A DNA stretch of 64,000 bases, taken from Falsiroseomonas sp050563535. GTDB lineage: Bacteria; Pseudomonadota; Alphaproteobacteria; Acetobacterales; Acetobacteraceae. Where the stretch lies: assembly GCF_050563535.1 (NCBI RefSeq), contig NZ_JBNXUO010000005.1:1-64000 (forward strand). Reading direction: 5' to 3'. Positions 18,939 through 25,655 of the stretch are shown here, in pieces. Under the pieces are notes generated by a model, which was not told the DNA's origin, did no database searches, and saw only the letters and a list, made by a program, of their open reading frames with translations. A program made the position numbers and the translations under genes. How positions within the stretch are numbered: position 1 is the stretch's first letter; each line of letters opens with the position of its first letter.

Positions 18939-21900
18939 TCAGAATGATCGCTCAAAGTAGGCCTGAAGCGGCGCCACATCAAGTGTTCCGCCCTTGAGCG
19001 CCGCGATGGCATGCACCGCGGCCCGGGCGCCCGCCATGGTGGTGTAGTGCGGGACGCCGTGCGTCAGGGCGCTGCGGCGGATGTCGAAGCTGTCGGACAC
19101 GGTCTGCCCGCCGCTCGCGGTGTTGATCACCAGCTGGATGGCGTTCGACTTGATGGCGTCGACGCAATGCGGCCGGCCTTCCAGCACCTTGTTGACCACC
19201 CCGCAATCCAGCCCGGCCTCCCGCAGGCGCGCGGCCGTGCCGCGGGTGGCGATGACCCGGAACCCCATCTCGAGCAGGCGCCGCGCGAGCGTGACGGCGC
19301 CGGTCTTGTCCGCATCCTTCACCGAGATGAAGGCGGTGCCGGCTTCCGGCAGCTTCACCCCGGCGCCGAGCTGGGACTTGAGGAAGGCGCGCTCGAAGGA
19401 GCTGTCGAGGCCCATCACCTCGCCGGTGGACTTCATCTCCGGGCCGAGCAGCACATCCACGCCGGGGAAGCGGTTGAAGGGGAACACCGCCTCCTTCACC
19501 GCGACGTGGCGCGACACCGCGCTGTCATCCAGCCCGAACTCGCGCAGCGGCGCGCCCGCCATCACGCGCGCGCCGATCTTCGCCACCGCGACGCCCGTGG
19601 CCTTGGCCACGAAGGGCACGGTGCGGGACGCGCGCGGGTTCACCTCCAGCACGTAGATCTCGCCGTCCTTCACGGCGTACTGCACGTTCATCAGGCCCTT
19701 CACCTTCAGGGCCTTGGCCATCGCCTCCGTCTCGGCCTTCAGCTCCGTGATGATGGCGGGCGGCAGCGAGTAGGGCGGCAGCGAGCAGGCGCTGTCACCT
19801 GAATGGATGCCGGCCTCCTCGATGTGCTCCATCACGCCGGCCACATAGACCTCGCCATGGCCGTCGGCGATGCAGTCCACATCCACCTCGATGGCGTCGA
19901 CCAGATACTGGTCCACCAGGATCGGGTTCTCGCCCGAGACCCTCACCGCCTCTGCGCCGAAGCGGCGAAGCTGTTCGCGGTTGTGGCAGATCTCCATCGC
20001 CCGGCCGCCGAGCACGTAGGAGGGGCGGACGACGACGGGATAGCCGATCCGCTCCGCCTCCCGCTCGGCCTCGTCCAGGTCGCGAGCCGTGCCATTGGCC
20101 GGCTGCTTGAGGCCGAGGCCCTTCAGGAGGTGCTGGAAGCGTTCCCGGTCCTCGGCGATGTCGATGGCTTCCGCGCTGGTGCCGAGAATGGGGATGCCCG
20201 CCCGGTGCAGCGCCTGGCTGAGCTTCAGCGGTGTCTGCCCGCCATACTGCACGATGCAGCCCAGCACCTCGCCGCGTTCCTGCTCCTTGCGGACCAGCGC
20301 GATCACGTCCTCGTCCGTCAGCGGCTCGAAATAAAGCCGGTCGGAGGTGTCGTAGTCGGTCGAGACCGTCTCTGGGTTGCAGTTGACCATGATGGTCTCG
20401 AAGCCGGCGTCGCGCAGCGCATAGGCGGCGTGGACGCAACAGTAGTCGAACTCGATCCCCTGGCCGATCCGGTTCGGCCCGCCGCCGAGGATGACGATCT
20501 TCTTCCGGTCCGTCGGGCGGGATTCGCAGGCGGGCGCGCCGAAGCCGCCCTCGTAGGTCGAGTACATGTAAGGCGTGTCGGAGGCGAATTCGGCGGCGCA
20601 GGTGTCGATGCGCTTGAACACCGGCACGACGCCGAGCGCCTGGCGTGCCGCCGCCACCTTCGCGTCCGGGAGCCCGGCGAGCTTCCCGAGCCGCCGGTCG
20701 GAGAAGCCGAGCGCCTTCAGCGCGCGGAAGGCCGTCGCGGTCCTCGGCAGGCCCTCCGCCTTCACCACGGCCTCAGCCTGGACGATGCGGTCGATCTCGC
20801 GGATGAACCAGGGATCGAAGCGGCAGGCCTCGTGGATCTCCTCCACCGACATGCCGGCGCGAAGCGCCTGGGCGACGACCAGGGAACGGTCGGGCGTGGG
20901 CGTCGCGAGCGCGGTGCGCAGCGCCGTGGTGTCCGCGATGTCGAGGTCGTCGAGGCCGGAAAGCCCGGTCTCGAGCCCGCGCAAGCCCTTCTGGAGCGCC
21001 TCCGCGAAGCTGCGCCCGATCGCCATCGTCTCGCCCACCGACTTCATGGAGGTGGTGAGCGTGGCGGGCGTGCCGGGGAACTTCTCGAAGGTGAAGCGGG
21101 GGATCTTCACCACGACATAGTCGATCGTCGGCTCGAAGCTTGCCGGCGTGACCTTCGTGATGTCGTTCGACAGTTCGTCCAGCGTGTAGCCGACGGCGAG
21201 CTTCGCGGCGACCTTGGCGATCGGGAAGCCGGTCGCCTTCGAGGCGAGCGCGGAGGAGCGGCTGACGCGCGGGTTCATCTCGATGATGACCATGCGGCCA
21301 TCGGCGGGGTTGATGCCGAACTGCACGTTCGACCCGCCGGTGTCCACGCCGATCTCGCGCAGGCAGGCGATGGAGGCGTCGCGCAGGCGCTGGTATTCCT
21401 TGTCCGTCAGCGTCAGCGCGGGGGCGATGGTCACGCTGTCGCCGGTGTGCACGCCCATCGGGTCCAGGTTCTCGATCGAGCAGACGATGATGCAGTTGTC
21501 CGCGCGGTCGCGGACCACCTCCATCTCGAACTCCTTCCAGCCCAGCACGCTCTCCTCGACCAGCACCTCGGTCGTCATGGAGGCGGCGAGGCCGGCGGAG
21601 ACGATCTGCTCGAACTCCTCGCGGTTGTAGGCGATGCCGCCGCCGGTGCCGCCGAGCGTGAAGGAGGGGCGGATGACGCAGGGCAGCCCGACCTCCTCCA
21701 GCGCGGCCTGGGCTTCCGCCATGGTGTGGGCGATGGCGGATTTCGGGCTCTCGATGCCGATCTTCGCCATGGCGTCGCGGAATTTCTGCCGGTCCTCGGC
21801 CTTGTCGATGACGTCGGCCTTGGCGCCGATCAGCTCGCAGCCGTATTTCGTCAGCACGCCCGATGCATCGAGCTTCAGCGCGGTGTTCAGCGCGGTCTGT

Positions 21901-22175
21901 CCGCCCATGGTCGGCAGCAGCGCATCCGGGCGTTCCTTGGCGATGATCTTCTCGACGATCTCGGGCGTGATCGGCTCGATGTAGGTCGCATCCGCCAGGC
22001 CGGGATCGGTCATGATCGTGGCGGGGTTCGAGTTCACCAGGATGACGCGGTAGCCCTCGGCCCGCAGGGCCTTGCAGGCCTGCGCGCCGGAATAGTCGAA
22101 TTCGCAGGCCTGGCCGATGACGATCGGGCCGGCGCCGATGATCAGGATCGAATGGATGTCGGTGCGCTTCGGCAT
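18939..22175 (-). CDS. carB: Carbamoyl-phosphate synthase large subunit
   Basis: Makes carbamoyl phosphate from bicarbonate, ATP and ammonia for arginine and pyrimidine synthesis, in complex with CarA. The 1078-residue length is canonical. Two homologous ATP-grasp halves are visible (IGAGPIVIGQACEFDYSG at the start, GGGPNRIGQGIEFDYCC at the second half), and a C-terminal MGS-like allosteric domain ends the protein. Unusually it is separated from carA by four small genes on the same strand. It starts 12 bp after the last of them and is followed at once by a strong terminator. Confidence 0.98.
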   Translation of the reverse strand: MPKRTDIHSILIIGAGPIVIGQACEFDYSGAQACKALRAEGYRVILVNSNPATIMTDPGLADATYIEPITPEIVEKIIAKERPDALLPTMGGQTALNTALKLDASGVLTKYGCELIGAKADVIDKAEDRQKFRDAMAKIGIESPKSAIAHTMAEAQAALEEVGLPCVIRPSFTLGGTGGGIAYNREEFEQIVSAGLAASMTTEVLVEESVLGWKEFEMEVVRDRADNCIIVCSIENLDPMGVHTGDSVTIAPALTLTDKEYQRLRDASIACLREIGVDTGGSNVQFGINPADGRMVIIEMNPRVSRSSALASKATGFPIAKVAAKLAVGYTLDELSNDITKVTPASFEPTIDYVVVKIPRFTFEKFPGTPATLTTSMKSVGETMAIGRSFAEALQKGLRGLETGLSGLDDLDIADTTALRTALATPTPDRSLVVAQALRAGMSVEEIHEACRFDPWFIREIDRIVQAEAVVKAEGLPRTATAFRALKALGFSDRRLGKLAGLPDAKVAAARQALGVVPVFKRIDTCAAEFASDTPYMYSTYEGGFGAPACESRPTDRKKIVILGGGPNRIGQGIEFDYCCVHAAYALRDAGFETIMVNCNPETVSTDYDTSDRLYFEPLTDEDVIALVRKEQERGEVLGCIVQYGGQTPLKLSQALHRAGIPILGTSAEAIDIAEDRERFQHLLKGLGLKQPANGTARDLDEAEREAERIGYPVVVRPSYVLGGRAMEICHNREQLRRFGAEAVRVSGENPILVDQYLVDAIEVDVDCIADGHGEVYVAGVMEHIEEAGIHSGDSACSLPPYSLPPAIITELKAETEAMAKALKVKGLMNVQYAVKDGEIYVLEVNPRASRTVPFVAKATGVAVAKIGARVMAGAPLREFGLDDSAVSRHVAVKEAVFPFNRFPGVDVLLGPEMKSTGEVMGLDSSFERAFLKSQLGAGVKLPEAGTAFISVKDADKTGAVTLARRLLEMGFRVIATRGTAARLREAGLDCGVVNKVLEGRPHCVDAIKSNAIQLVINTASGGQTVSDSFDIRRSALTHGVPHYTTMAGARAAVHAIAALKGGTLDVAPLQAYFERSF

Positions 22176-22187
22176 GTTCGTTCGGAC

Positions 22188-22475
22188 CTATGCGTTGTCG
22201 TCCGGCGCGGTGCGGACCGGCCGGATGATCTCGGAATGGGATTCGCTGCGCAGGCTCTCCGGCCGGCGCAGCGCGGCATGCAGCACCAGCCCCAGGCCGC
22301 ACAGCAGCGTCGTCGCGCCAGCGATGGCGGACAGCCAGGCGATGCCGGCAGGCAGGGGGATGGCCGCCAGGATCAGCCCCGCGCCGACGAGAAGCAGGCA
22401 GACCAGCAGCATCGGCAGGCTGCTATGCGTCGCGCTGCTGCGCAGCCGCTCGCCGGGCATGTCGCGCGGCGTCAC
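22188..22475 (-). CDS. Small membrane protein of the car operon (third)
   Basis: 95-residue protein not recognised as a known family. A GTG at 22475 overlaps the preceding gene's stop (GTGA), indicating coupled translation. Two predicted membrane helices (about residues 20-40 and 42-66) follow a polar N-terminus, and the C-terminal 28 residues are charged (ESLRSESHSEIIRP). It lies 12 bp before carB. An ORF of this size would be doubtful alone; the chain of overlaps and the hydrophobic profile support it. Function unknown. Confidence 0.7.
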   Translation of the reverse strand: MTPRDMPGERLRSSATHSSLPMLLVCLLLVGAGLILAAIPLPAGIAWLSAIAGATTLLCGLGLVLHAALRRPESLRSESHSEIIRPVRTAPDDNA

Positions 22476-22732
22476 TGCGCCGTCTCCTGCCGGCGTGCGG
22501 ACCACAGCAGCACGGGCAGCAGCAGCACATGCGGCACGCCCCAGAAGGCCAGGGCGAGGGACATGTGGTTGCCGCCCAGCAGCGGCGTCGTCAGGCCGTG
22601 CACGGCGGCCGAGATGCCGAAGGCCGTCCAGGCGGCGCGCACCGGCGGGAAGACCCGCCGCAGCGACCCCGCCAGCACGAACAGCACCAGCCCCGAATAG
22701 CCGAGCGCAAAGAGGCCGAGCGCGAGTTCCAT
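22472..22732 (-). CDS. Small membrane protein of the car operon (second)
   Basis: 86-residue protein with about three predicted membrane helices (roughly residues 4-24, 33-50 and 58-78). A polar loop between the second and third helices contains PLLGGNHMS, and single His residues recur within or beside helices (VHGL, WGVPHVLL), which could be functional. Its ATG shares one base with the previous stop (TGATG), and its own stop overlaps the next GTG. No family recognised. Confidence 0.72.
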   Translation of the reverse strand: MELALGLFALGYSGLVLFVLAGSLRRVFPPVRAAWTAFGISAAVHGLTTPLLGGNHMSLALAFWGVPHVLLLPVLLWSARRQETAQ

Positions 22733-22977
22733 CAACGCTCCCTTCCCAGCAGCGGCCGCAGGGCGGCGAACAGCACCAGGTGCACGCCCAGCCACAGCCC
22801 GGCGAGCAGCGCACGGCCATCCGGATGATCGTCACCGGAGAGCACGATGAGCCCGACGACGAGCGCCGAGAGCGCCACGCCGCCGGCCCAGGCCCGCGGT
22901 CGTGCCTGGCCGAGCCGGCGGAGCGCCCACCAGCCCAGCAGCGAGATCGGCAGGGCGAGGATCAGCGCGCGGATCAT
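22732..22977 (-). CDS. Small membrane protein of the car operon (first)
   Basis: 81-residue protein with three predicted membrane helices (about 3-19, 30-46 and 58-75). The middle loop is acidic with a His (SGDDHPDGR), and the ends are basic. The ATG at 22977 overlaps the LysE stop by 4 bp (ATGA). The open frame extends upstream to 23037, but that part lies inside lysE. No family recognised. A role accessory to the exporter, or to inner-membrane placement of the operon's products, is speculation from position alone. Confidence 0.72.
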   Translation of the reverse strand: MIRALILALPISLLGWWALRRLGQARPRAWAGGVALSALVVGLIVLSGDDHPDGRALLAGLWLGVHLVLFAALRPLLGRER

Positions 22978-23606
22978 GCGCGGCTCTCCGCCGCCAGCTT
23001 CACGGCCAGCAGCGCCAGCGCAAAGCCCAGCACCCATCGCTGCGCCGCCATCCAGGCCGGCTTGGTGGACAGGAACCGCGCCGTCCCGGCCGCGCCCCAG
23101 ACCAGCAGCGCGTCCCAGGCCGCGCAGACCGCGATCTGCGTCGCGCCGAGTATCGCCGCCTGCAGGAACAGGCTTCCGCGATCGGCATCCAGGAAGGGCG
23201 GCAGCACCGCCATGTAGAACAGCGCCACCTTCGGATTGAGCGCCGCGGTGGCGAAGCCCACGCCGAACAGCCGTCCCGCCGGTTCACGCGGCAGGGCGCG
23301 CGGCGCGAAGAGCGGCTGCCCGCCCGGGCGCACGCATTGCCAGGCGAGGAACAGCAGATAGGCCGCGCCGCCGAGCCGCAGGACGTCCCATGCATAGGGA
23401 ACGGCCAGCAGCGCCGCCGTGATCCCCGCCGCCGCGCAGAGCATGATCGCCAGCGACCCGGCCTGGCACCCAACCAGCGAGATCATCCCCGCCCCCGTCC
23501 CCTGCGCGAGCGAGCGCGAGACGAGGTAGAGCATGTTCGGCCCCGGCGTGACGGCGAGGCCGAGCGACAGCAGCGCGAAGACGAGCAGCGTGTCGGCGGA
23601 CGGCAT
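22974..23606 (-). CDS. LysE/RhtB-family amino-acid exporter
   Basis: Inner-membrane exporter of 210 residues with six predicted helices. The family hallmark TPGPNMLYLVSRSLAQG is at residues 20-36, and NPKVALFY is near residue 130. The family exports lysine, arginine, threonine or homoserine lactones; the substrate here cannot be read from sequence. It begins 7 bp after the carA stop and overlaps the next small gene, so it is almost certainly expressed with carA and carB. Confidence 0.9.
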   Translation of the reverse strand: MPSADTLLVFALLSLGLAVTPGPNMLYLVSRSLAQGTGAGMISLVGCQAGSLAIMLCAAAGITAALLAVPYAWDVLRLGGAAYLLFLAWQCVRPGGQPLFAPRALPREPAGRLFGVGFATAALNPKVALFYMAVLPPFLDADRGSLFLQAAILGATQIAVCAAWDALLVWGAAGTARFLSTKPAWMAAQRWVLGFALALLAVKLAAESRA

Positions 23607-23613
23607 GCGTGCT

Positions 23614-25014
23614 TCAGCCGGTCCCGATCTTCCTCGGGGAATGCCGCTCGATCATCGCGGTGAAGCGGTGGAACAGGTAATGGCTGTCCGTCGGCCCCGG
23701 GCTCGCCTCCGGGTGGTACTGCACGGAGAAGGCCGGCCTCGACGTGCTGGCGATCCCCTCGTTCGAGCCATCGAACAGGCTGCGATGGGTCACTTCCACG
23801 CCCTCGGGCAGCGTCGCCTCATCCACCGCGAAGCCGTGGTTCTGGCTGGTGATCTCCACCTTGCCGGTCTTCAGGTCCTTCACCGGCTGGTTGGCGCCCC
23901 GATGGCCGCGTTCCAGCTTGTAGGTCTTCGCGCCGAGCGCCAGCGCAAGCAACTGGTGGCCGAGGCAGATGCCGAAGGTCGGCACGCCCCGCTCCAGCAC
24001 GGCGCGGATCGCGGGGACGGCGTATTCGCCGGTCGCCGCCGGGTCGCCGGGGCCGTTGGAGAGGAAGACGCCGTCCGGTTCGTGGCGCAGGATGTCCTCG
24101 GCCGTCGCGGTGGCGGGCACCACCGTCACGGCGCAGCCGGCGGCGGCGAGGCAGCGCAGGATGTTGCGCTTGGCGCCGTAGTCCACGGCGACGACCTTGA
24201 ACCTCGGCTCGGTCAGCTTGCCGTAGCCCCGGCCCCAGGCCCATTCGGCCTCGTCCCAGCCATAGGTCTGGCGGGTGGAGACCTCCCGCGCCAGGTCCAT
24301 CCCTTCCAGCCCCGGCCAGGCCGCCGCCTTCTCGCGCAGGGCGGCGAGGTCGAACTTGCCGTCGGCCGGGAAGGCCAGCACGCCGACCGGCGCGCCACCG
24401 TCGCGGATGCGTGCCGTCAGCGCGCGTGTGTCGACGCCGGCGATGCCCGGGACACCGTGCGACTTCAGCCAGTCATCCAGGTGCCGCGTGGCGCGGTAGT
24501 TGGACGGCTCGGTCACGTCCTGCTTGACGATCAGGCCGCGAGCCGCGGGCGTCACCGCCTCGATATCCTCGGGGTTCGCGCCGACATTGCCGATGTGGGG
24601 GAAGGTGAAGCAGATGGTCTGCCCGGCATAGGACGGGTCGGTCAGCACCTCCTGGTAGCCGGTCATGGAGGTGTTGAAGCAGATCTCGGCGACCGTCGTG
24701 GCCTGCGCGCCGAAGCCGCGGCCCCAGAAGACGGCGCCATCGGCCAGCACCAGCACGGCGGTGGCGCCTTCGGGCGCGGTGTCCTCGGTGGTCACGTCGG
24801 CAGTCTCCGTGCGGGTCTTGCGGGCGGGGGTGTCGCTGCCCCTGGGCAGGTCGTCCAGGGTCAGGCCGGTGGCGGACAGCACGGCCGGCCAGTGCTTCGC
24901 CGGGATGGAACGGGCCTGGCGCCACTTGCGCACCGCTTCCGTCCCGATGCCGAGGCGCTGCGCCGCGGCGTCCTGGCCCCCCATGAGGGCGATGATGGCT
25001 TCGACCGTCCGCAT
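23614..25014 (-). CDS. carA: Carbamoyl-phosphate synthase small subunit with N-terminal HTH domain
   Basis: Glutamine amidotransferase subunit that supplies ammonia to CarB. The product is 466 residues, about 80 longer than usual CarA. Residues 1-59 form a Cro/YdaS-like helix-turn-helix (RTVEAIIALMGGQDAAAQRL, then GIGTEAVRKWRQARSIPAKH), joined by a polar linker (about 60-85) to the CPSase small-chain domain. The class I amidotransferase triad is present: nucleophile Cys350 in FGICLGHQ and the His-Pro-Glu in QYHPEASPG. The ATG at 25014 has no ribosome site and lies where the predicted promoter would start transcription, so the mRNA may be leaderless. A GTG at 25098 is in frame but would translate the operator. 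The HTH may make CarA a regulator of its own operon (inference). Confidence 0.95.
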   Translation of the reverse strand: MRTVEAIIALMGGQDAAAQRLGIGTEAVRKWRQARSIPAKHWPAVLSATGLTLDDLPRGSDTPARKTRTETADVTTEDTAPEGATAVLVLADGAVFWGRGFGAQATTVAEICFNTSMTGYQEVLTDPSYAGQTICFTFPHIGNVGANPEDIEAVTPAARGLIVKQDVTEPSNYRATRHLDDWLKSHGVPGIAGVDTRALTARIRDGGAPVGVLAFPADGKFDLAALREKAAAWPGLEGMDLAREVSTRQTYGWDEAEWAWGRGYGKLTEPRFKVVAVDYGAKRNILRCLAAAGCAVTVVPATATAEDILRHEPDGVFLSNGPGDPAATGEYAVPAIRAVLERGVPTFGICLGHQLLALALGAKTYKLERGHRGANQPVKDLKTGKVEITSQNHGFAVDEATLPEGVEVTHRSLFDGSNEGIASTSRPAFSVQYHPEASPGPTDSHYLFHRFTAMIERHSPRKIGTG

Positions 25015-25021
25015 GGGAGGG

Positions 25022-25050
25022 CATATGTGGGAAATTTGTTCCCCAGGCAA
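25022..25050 (-). promoter_or_regulatory. Predicted carA promoter with embedded operator
   Basis: On the reverse strand TTGCCT (25050-25045) and CATATG (25027-25022) are spaced by 17 bp. The -10 match is weak (3 of 6). The spacer contains the inverted repeat GGGAA-N5-TTCCC (25029-25043), so a protein bound there would block RNA polymerase. Initiation expected at about 25015 coincides with the carA ATG. Confidence 0.5.
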
Positions 25051-25061
25051 GGAAAAGGCGC

Positions 25062-25084
25062 GACTGGGAAGAATTTTCCCAGTC
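25062..25084. promoter_or_regulatory. Second, longer carA-upstream palindrome
   Basis: Perfect 9-bp arms GACTGGGAA and TTCCCAGTC around a 5-bp AT-rich centre. The core GGGAA-N5-TTCCC is identical to the repeat inside the carA promoter, 37 bp away centre to centre. It lies upstream of the predicted carA -35 box and 86 bp before yqeY, so it could act on both divergent units. Confidence 0.65.
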
Positions 25085-25169
25085 CCTGCCAGGATCACAG
25101 CGGGTCTTCCGGGGTGCTATCCCGTCGCCATGGATGACAGGGCAGAACCGCCCTGAAGGAGACCCTATC

Positions 25170-25631
25170 ATGGCCGACGACCTGCGCAGCCGCTTCAACG
25201 CCTCCCTGAAGGAAGCGATGCTGGCCAAGGATGCTGCCAGGACTTCCACCCTTCGGATGATCCTGGCGAAGCTGAAGGACGTGGATATCGCTGCCCGCCC
25301 TTCCGGCGTGGACAAGGTGCCGGACGAGCAGGTGGTGGCGATGCTGCGCTCCATGGTGAAGTCCCGGCGGGAGAGCGTGGAGCTCTACCGGCAGGGCAAC
25401 CGCCCCGAGCTGGTCGCCAAGGAGGAGGCGGAGATCGCCACCATCGAGGCCTTCCTGCCGCAGCAGATGGACGAAGCAGCGATCGCGGCGGCGGTGGATG
25501 CCGCCATCGCGGAGGCCGGGGCCGCGAGCGTGAAGGACATGGGGAAGGTCATGGCGGTGCTGCGGAAGCACGGAGGCGCGCTCGACATGTCGAAGGCGAA
25601 CCCCCTCGTGAAGGCGCGCCTCGGAGGGTGA
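25170..25631 (+). CDS. GatB/YqeY domain-containing protein
   Basis: 153-residue cytoplasmic protein of the YqeY family, related to the tRNA-binding tail domain of the amidotransferase subunit GatB. The opening LRSRFNASLKEAMLAKDAAR and the later EIATIEAFLPQQM, with a C-terminal KDMGKVMAVLRKHGGALDMS, are characteristic. The ATG at 25170 has an AAGGAG ribosome site; an earlier in-frame ATG at 25134 has none. It heads a yqeY-dnaG-rpoD unit, the usual alphaproteobacterial form of the macromolecular-synthesis operon. Molecular role not established. Confidence 0.9.
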   Translation: MADDLRSRFNASLKEAMLAKDAARTSTLRMILAKLKDVDIAARPSGVDKVPDEQVVAMLRSMVKSRRESVELYRQGNRPELVAKEEAEIATIEAFLPQQMDEAAIAAAVDAAIAEAGAASVKDMGKVMAVLRKHGGALDMSKANPLVKARLGG

Positions 25632-25655
25632 TCCTGTGGTAAGGGAGCTGCGCCC

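Noticed and set aside
19803..22700. 965-residue plus-strand frame
   Set aside because: Antisense of carB, whose motifs are unambiguous.
23614..25098. carA start at GTG 25098
   Set aside because: It would translate both palindromes and the predicted promoter into 28 non-conserved residues and has no ribosome site.
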